Shown piece by piece: positions 5,192-9,029 of a stretch of DNA of 9,029 nt. The translations under genes and the position numbers were made by a program. The DNA comes from Candidatus Omnitrophota bacterium (GTDB taxonomy: Bacteria; Omnitrophota; Gorgyraeia; DTHP01). Where the stretch lies: assembly GCA_023818555.1 (NCBI GenBank), contig JAMWCG010000033.1, positions 1 to 9,029 of the forward strand. Direction: 5' to 3'. Below the pieces are notes generated by a model. That model was not told the DNA's origin. It was given only the letters and a program-made list of their open reading frames with translations, and did not search any database. Each line of letters opens with the position of its first letter. Within the stretch, counting starts at the first letter, position 1.

Positions 5192-6394
5192 TTAAATCAT
5201 TACATGGGTAAAAATTTCTTGGATTACCAAACTCACTGCTCCCATCGCTACCGAATCTTCTCCCAATTGCGTGGGAACAATCCGTACCACATTAGCCATT
5301 TCTTCAAAGGCCCGGCTCCTTACCGTCCTTTTTATAGCATCCAGAAGTACTGCTCCGGCGCGTTCAATCCCCCCTCCAATTATCACTACCTCGGGATTAA
5401 GAAAATTTACCAGATAGGCAATACGCATTCCTAATTCTACACCTGCTTCCTCTACCAGTTTATTCGCCAGAGTGTCTCCTTCTTTAGCCGCCTCCACTAC
5501 CGTCTTCATATTGATTTTATTCACATCTCCATTGGCTAAATCAAGAATTCTGGTTTTCTCTCCTTTCTTAATTACCTCTATGGCTCGGCTGGTCAAACCT
5601 AAATCTGCCTCCCAGCGGGCTAACCCTCCCCATCTGGCTCGTTCATCCTCGGTTAGATTGGGTATGCCCAATTCTCCTGCACAACCACTTGCCCCCCGGT
5701 AGATTTGTCCATTAATAATAATCCCCGAGCCTATCCCGGAATACATAAAAAGGAGGTTCTGCACACCGGTTTCCAATTCCAATTCTCTTTCTCCACAGGC
5801 GGCAACAGTGGCATCGTTTTCTATAAATGTGGGGATACCAAATTTCTGCTCCAACAGACTTTTAAGGGTAGAGATATAGATACTCCCCATCTGATTAGGC
5901 CAACGAATTGTCCCTACCCGACGGTCAACAATTCCTGGAATCCCTACTCCCAATCCCTTAATCTTGGAGGTATCCAGTTCGGATTTTCTGATCAATTCAT
6001 CTACCAGGTCGACAATGTTATCAATTACCATATCTTCAGAACCCGTCGGCCTTGCTTTCTTCAACTTCACCATTACATTTGCTTGCAGGTCAGTAATTAA
6101 CCCGATAATGTTAAAAAGGTCAAGTCCCACCCCCACCACAAAACCTGCCTTGGGATTAAGTTCTACCATTACCGGTCTTCTTCCACCACTGGAAACATCT
6201 AAACCACCTTCTACAACCAATCCTTTCTGAATGTAACTATTAATATAATTGGAAACGGTAACGATATTGAGTTGTGTTTCTTTAGAAATCTCCGTGCGGG
6301 TGATGGGCCCCTTGCGGCGAATTAAATCCAGGATTGCCCAATTCTTTCTTTCCCGGTCACTCATTATTTCTTCCCCAAAAATCTCTTCTGCCAT
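5192..6394 (-). CDS. ROK-family transcriptional regulator (NagC/XylR type) lacking the zinc motif
   Basis: The 400-residue protein has an N-terminal winged helix (about 18-64, ILDLIRRKGPITRTEISKET... then a recognition-helix-like VTVSNYINSYIQKGL). A ROK sugar-kinase-like domain follows: GVGLDL (88-93), GVGIPGIVD (149-157), IENDA at 191-195 with the catalytic-position Asp194, SGIGSGIIINGQIYRGASG (219-237) and VVIIGGGIE (336-344). The usual ROK zinc motif with its CxCGxxGC core after the GELG segment is absent. After GELG (240-243) the sequence reads IPNLTEDERARWGG, with no Cys. Such proteins usually repress sugar-uptake genes and release DNA when a sugar binds. Its start is 2 bases past the stop of the sugar-binding-protein gene, so it probably controls that operon including itself. 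Inactive or altered kinase function is likely but unproven. Confidence 0.9.
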   Translation of the reverse strand: MAEEIFGEEIMSDRERKNWAILDLIRRKGPITRTEISKETQLNIVTVSNYINSYIQKGLVVEGGLDVSSGGRRPVMVELNPKAGFVVGVGLDLFNIIGLITDLQANVMVKLKKARPTGSEDMVIDNIVDLVDELIRKSELDTSKIKGLGVGIPGIVDRRVGTIRWPNQMGSIYISTLKSLLEQKFGIPTFIENDATVAACGERELELETGVQNLLFMYSGIGSGIIINGQIYRGASGCAGELGIPNLTEDERARWGGLARWEADLGLTSRAIEVIKKGEKTRILDLANGDVNKINMKTVVEAAKEGDTLANKLVEEAGVELGMRIAYLVNFLNPEVVIIGGGIERAGAVLLDAIKRTVRSRAFEEMANVVRIVPTQLGEDSVAMGAVSLVIQEIFTHVMI

Positions 6395-6395
6395 A

Positions 6396-7676
6396 TTACC
6401 TCCTTTCTTCTAACAAGCGGTTTATTTCCGGAACAATTTTCGCCATTGCTTCTTTTACTGTCTTCTGTCCGTTAAAGACCATATCTAACTCAGGAACAAT
6501 ATACAGTTCATTAATCTCTCGCCAATTCTCATGGAATGGCTCATAGATAATATATTTTACTGCTTCATTGAGCATTTTCTTATTTAGAGGTAATCTATTA
6601 TCATCAGCAAAATGTTCTCCTACCGCAATCTTACGATTGGCTGGCTGAGCTAATCCGGAGTCCGCTAAAATGGTCTGTGCCCGCTCATCGGTAAGTGCCT
6701 TAACCACCTTCCAGGCTTCCTCAGGATATTTCGTAGTTTTGAGAATTCCGTAGGCACTCCCTCCGGTGCCAAAAGCCCTTATCCCTTTTGGCCCCTTGGG
6801 AAACATCACTACATCCCAGTCAAAATCCTTCGCTTTTCGCAGAATAGGAGTTTCCCAGATTCCTGAAGAAAACATTGCCAGTCTCCCGGTCATAAACATC
6901 ATCTGGACTCCCATCCCCAAATTTATTAGAGCATTGGGAGTGGGAGAAACTCTATATTTATGAATCAAATCTACATAAAACTCCAATCCCTCAATGGACT
7001 CTGGAGTGTCTAAGAGACACCGCCTTGGCTTCTCTACATTGTCCACCAGAGCACCACCATTGGAATAAACGAAATTCTGCCACGCCCAGCCATAAAAACC
7101 ATAGCAAATAGGTCTTCCTTCTTTGTCGTATTCTGTAAGGGCTTTTGCCTTTTCTAACAAATCCTGCCAGGTCCATTCATCTGTAGGATAAGAGACTCCT
7201 TTCGCATCAAAAAGTTTTTTGTTATAATAAATGCAGGCAAAGGGGGCAGTATCCCGGGGAATTCCGTATATCTTTCCCTCCACTGTAAAACGCCCAACCA
7301 CTTCTGGAAAGAAATCAGTCACAGAGAAATCCTCCTCTTTTTCTAAGAAAGGGTTGAGATTTAAAAATATTCCTTTACTCCATAAACTCACAAAAAGATT
7401 TGCCTCCACACAAATCACATCTGGGGGTGCTCCTCCCGCGACGCGAGTCAAAATTTTATTTACATAACCCGCAAAAGGAGTGTGTTCTAACTCTACCTTG
7501 ATTTCCGGATGTTCCTTCTGCCAGGGCTCAATGATACTTTGAATAATTTCCACCTCCTCGGGTGTTCCCCAGAAAGCCACCTTTATCACCGGAAGATTGT
7601 CTTTGGATAACTTCTTCCCACATCCAGAAAGGAAAAAACCGAAGAAAATTAAAAAAAATAAAAATTTCTTTCCCAT
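6396..7676 (-). CDS. Lipoprotein extracellular solute-binding protein of a sugar ABC importer
   Basis: A 426-residue family 1 (MalE-like) solute-binding protein. The N-terminus is KK followed by a hydrophobic stretch and a lipobox LSGC with Cys19 as the lipidation site, so it should be anchored outside the cytoplasmic membrane and deliver a sugar or oligosaccharide to a permease. Family features include FWGTPEEVE near 37-45, VARVAGGAPPDVICVEAN-like text near residue 80-97, and the FPKGPKG...GTGGSAYGILK stretch near 270-295. I chose ATG 7676, since AAGGGGTG lies at the right distance. A GTG at 7682 would add two residues but has no properly spaced ribosome site. No permease or ATPase gene is present: the next gene is the ROK regulator. 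The binding protein is thus separated from its transporter, or is used with one encoded elsewhere. The specific substrate cannot be read from sequence. Confidence 0.92.
   Translation of the reverse strand: MGKKFLFFLIFFGFFLSGCGKKLSKDNLPVIKVAFWGTPEEVEIIQSIIEPWQKEHPEIKVELEHTPFAGYVNKILTRVAGGAPPDVICVEANLFVSLWSKGIFLNLNPFLEKEEDFSVTDFFPEVVGRFTVEGKIYGIPRDTAPFACIYYNKKLFDAKGVSYPTDEWTWQDLLEKAKALTEYDKEGRPICYGFYGWAWQNFVYSNGGALVDNVEKPRRCLLDTPESIEGLEFYVDLIHKYRVSPTPNALINLGMGVQMMFMTGRLAMFSSGIWETPILRKAKDFDWDVVMFPKGPKGIRAFGTGGSAYGILKTTKYPEEAWKVVKALTDERAQTILADSGLAQPANRKIAVGEHFADDNRLPLNKKMLNEAVKYIIYEPFHENWREINELYIVPELDMVFNGQKTVKEAMAKIVPEINRLLEERR
6399..6404 (-). promoter_or_regulatory. Strong ribosome binding site of the ROK gene inside the previous gene's end
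   Basis: AGGAGG on the minus strand lies four bases before ATG 6394. It is formed by the last sense codons (Glu-Arg-Arg) of the solute-binding-protein gene, whose TAA stop is at 6398-6396. This fixes the ROK start and implies co-transcription and coupled translation. Confidence 0.85.
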
Positions 7677-7679
7677 CCT

Positions 7680-7687
7680 CACCCCTT
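7680..7687 (-). promoter_or_regulatory. Ribosome binding site that decides the solute-binding-protein start
   Basis: The minus strand reads AAGGGGTG, and the last G of the GGGG run is five bases from ATG 7676. For the in-frame GTG at 7682 the same site would have no spacing, so the ATG is preferred. Confidence 0.6.
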
Positions 7688-7706
7688 TTTCTTATATTAT
7701 TTTTAT

Positions 7707-7734
7707 TTTATATCATAAGATTAAGTTATGTCAA
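7707..7734 (-). promoter_or_regulatory. Sigma70-type promoter of the solute-binding-protein/ROK operon
   Basis: On the minus strand TTGACA (7734-7729) is a perfect -35 box. TATAAA (7712-7707) follows after 16 bases, and an overlapping TAAAAT (7710-7705) after 18 is an alternative -10. The start codon lies about 30 bases downstream. The promoter lies between the serine hydrolase stop and the lipoprotein gene, so this operon does not need read-through. Confidence 0.72.
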
Positions 7735-7735
7735 G

Positions 7736-7758
7736 TTTTATTTTAGATTATAATAAAA
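7736..7758. promoter_or_regulatory. AT-rich 23-bp palindrome, candidate ROK operator
   Basis: The + strand arms TTTTATT (7736-7742) and AATAAAA (7752-7758) are perfect inverted repeats around a 9-base centre. Over the whole 23 bp, 9 of 11 base pairs are symmetric. It ends one base before the -35 box. Operators of the ROK proteins NagC and Mlc are also A/T-rich palindromes of about this size. The region is very AT-rich, so chance symmetry is a real alternative. Confidence 0.35.
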
Positions 7759-7770
7759 TTGTTAAGCAAA

Positions 7771-8646
7771 TTAAAAATGGGAATAATAATCGTAAACTGT
7801 GGAGGAAATGTCCGCAATAAACCTTTTCGCTTTTCTTATTTCTTCTCCCTGAGTTAAAACTACAATGATAAAATCTCCCTTTGGCCCAAAGACTAATCCC
7901 GCATCGTGACAGATTTTTCTTTCCAGTCCTGTCTTATGAGCAACCTTTATCCCCGCAGGAAGCTTTGCAGGAATACGGTCACGATACTTCTGATTGAGGA
8001 GATAGTGAAGACACTGGGCAGAAATTTTTTGACTCAAGAATCTTTTAAGATAAATCTTTTCCAAAAGATAAGCTATGTCTTCCGCATTAGTAAAATTATC
8101 TCTCCCTGCTCTTCTCTCGCGAAAATCCATCATTTTCCGCAAAAGATGCGTATTCTTTAAACTCATTCTTTTAAAACAGGAATTTAAATAGTCAAAGCCT
8201 AACTTTTCTATCAAGATATTGGTGGCAGTATTATCACTCACGGTAATCATCAGTTCAATGAGCCTTTCTACAGTAAAAACCCTCCCCGGGGGTAGGTTTT
8301 TCAAAATTCCTGAACCTCCCACCCTATCTCCTGAGTGCAAAACTATCTTCTCCTCAAGGTTTAATCTCCTCTCTCGGCCTGCATAAAAACAGGCAAGCAT
8401 AATCGGCACTTTAATTAAACTGGCTGCGGGGAAGGAATCTTTTTTATTAAAAGAAATCTCCTGACGGGTTTTTAAATCCTTGAGCAATATCCCTGCTTTG
8501 CCCCCAAAAACTCTTAATTTTTTCTCTATCTTCTCCCCCAATTCTCTCCAGGCAATTTCCCGCTCTCTTGTTTTTCTTAAACTTAAATTGTGAGATAAAA
8601 AAACAATCACTACCAGCGGTATAATTAGCAAGATTAATTTCTTCAT
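7771..8646 (-). CDS. Membrane-anchored serine hydrolase of the class A beta-lactamase fold
   Basis: A 291-residue protein with an N-terminal hydrophobic segment (3-18, after KK), probably a signal anchor or uncleaved signal, placing the domain outside the membrane. The active-site motifs are S76-x-x-K79 (SLIK), S137-D138-N139 (SDN) and K238-T239-G240 (KTG). In order and spacing they match Beta-lactamase2 (PF13354). The omega-loop region reads MDFRERRAGRDNFTNAEDIA (173-192), without the ExxLN motif that carries the deacylating Glu166 of true class A enzymes. A role on peptidoglycan or another D-Ala-type substrate, or a weak beta-lactamase, is therefore as likely as antibiotic resistance. An AGGA close to ATG 8646 supports the start. 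It follows the isoaspartate methyltransferase gene by 54 bases with no visible promoter or terminator and is probably co-transcribed with it. Confidence 0.87.
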   Translation of the reverse strand: MKKLILLIIPLVVIVFLSHNLSLRKTREREIAWRELGEKIEKKLRVFGGKAGILLKDLKTRQEISFNKKDSFPAASLIKVPIMLACFYAGRERRLNLEEKIVLHSGDRVGGSGILKNLPPGRVFTVERLIELMITVSDNTATNILIEKLGFDYLNSCFKRMSLKNTHLLRKMMDFRERRAGRDNFTNAEDIAYLLEKIYLKRFLSQKISAQCLHYLLNQKYRDRIPAKLPAGIKVAHKTGLERKICHDAGLVFGPKGDFIIVVLTQGEEIRKAKRFIADISSTVYDYYSHF

Positions 8647-8700
8647 CGTTCCTGAGAAAAGATACCTGCTTGCTTCAGTTGATTAAAAATTTTCTTATGA

Positions 8701-9029
8701 CTATTTTCTTATCATGGGAACGAAGAGGACCGGAATTATATCTCTTATAAAAATTTCCCCTTCTTTTCTCTCTACCAATTTCAAAACCTGAAAATCCCCT
8801 CCCACCGGAATAACCAATCTTCCTCCCTCTTTTAACTGCTCCAGCAGAGGAGGAGGAATTTTTTCGGAAGCACAGGTTACCAATATGGCATCAAACGGCG
8901 CTTTCTCCGGCCAGCCCAAAAATCCATCTCCCCATTTAACAAAAATATTTGTATAACCCAATTCTTTAATTAATTTTCCTGCATTTTTTGCCAGCGGTTC
9001 AATTATATCTATAGTATAGACCTCACGCG
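8701..9029 (-). CDS. pcm: Protein-L-isoaspartate O-methyltransferase (C-terminal part, cut by window edge)
   Basis: The frame is open to base 9029 and ends with TAG at 8703-8701, giving 108 residues. The full enzyme is about 210, so the N-terminal half lies outside the window. The visible part starts REVYTIDIIEPLAKNA, the SAM-binding strand with an acidic residue. It continues with WGDGFLGWPEKAPFDAILVT, IPPPLLEQLKEGGRLVIPVG and the terminal VLFVPM, all close to the PCMT family. The enzyme uses S-adenosylmethionine to methylate isoaspartyl residues in damaged proteins and so starts their repair. A TTG at 8961 within the frame is not the start: the family match continues upstream of it. Confidence 0.9.
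   Translation of the reverse strand, partial: REVYTIDIIEPLAKNAGKLIKELGYTNIFVKWGDGFLGWPEKAPFDAILVTCASEKIPPPLLEQLKEGGRLVIPVGGDFQVLKLVERKEGEIFIRDIIPVLFVPMIRK

Noticed and set aside
6991..7176. Minus-strand 61-codon frame inside the solute-binding-protein gene
   Set aside because: It is an out-of-frame overlap within a clear gene and has no recognisable motif.
7736..7758. AT-rich palindrome as a terminator for the serine hydrolase gene
   Set aside because: The stem contains almost no G-C pairs and would be unstable as RNA. An operator or chance symmetry is more plausible.

Overview
All recognisable genes in this window lie on the minus strand, so it reads from high to low coordinates. The sequence is AT-rich, roughly 40% G+C by eye (not counted). 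It has tight spacing, clear Shine-Dalgarno sites and sigma70-type promoters. Low-potential Fe-S and flavin redox proteins, a Rex-like operator, a stand-alone MetE-like methyltransferase and an AmmeMemoRadiSam radical SAM enzyme point to a strict anaerobe. A lineage known mainly from metagenomes (Omnitrophota, Aerophobota, Atribacterota or similar) is my guess, and nothing here fixes it.

Region A (9029-7771) holds the C-terminal half of a protein-L-isoaspartate methyltransferase, cut by the window edge, followed by a membrane-anchored serine hydrolase of the class A beta-lactamase fold.

Region B (7770-2310) starts with a consensus promoter and an AT-rich palindrome. Six closely packed genes follow: a lipoprotein sugar-binding protein, a ROK-family regulator whose start lies 2 bases past the previous stop, a Cys-rich DUF6485 protein, a bifunctional-nuclease-domain (BFN) protein, a core-MetE-like methyltransferase and the radical SAM enzyme AmrS with a twin-arginine-like N-terminus. 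Junctions of ATGA overlap, 14-base overlap and short gaps suggest co-transcription. A separate promoter before DUF6485 (44-base gap) was not found but cannot be excluded.

Region C (2323-1) is a redox unit. A TTGACA-N17-TAAAAT promoter overlaps the end of amrS and is followed by a near-perfect 18-bp Rex operator (TTGTGA-N6-TCACAA). Behind it come the beta-type (two 4Fe-4S clusters) and gamma-type (FAD/NAD(P)/2Fe-2S) subunits of the sulfhydrogenase/anaerobic sulfite reductase electron-transfer module. Next is a 149-bp insert and then a 4Fe-4S ferredoxin subunit running off the window. The order suggests electron transfer between NAD(P)H and a ferredoxin-linked catalytic subunit encoded beyond base 1, switched by the NADH/NAD+ ratio.

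The insert at 212-360 is the least obvious item. It carries inverted TAGTAGTCAG repeats around what reads as the decayed head and tail of a four-helix-bundle (S23/23S rRNA intervening-sequence type) protein gene. No tRNA, rRNA, CRISPR array, transposase or convincing intrinsic terminator was seen. The longest gap between intact genes is that 149-bp insert.
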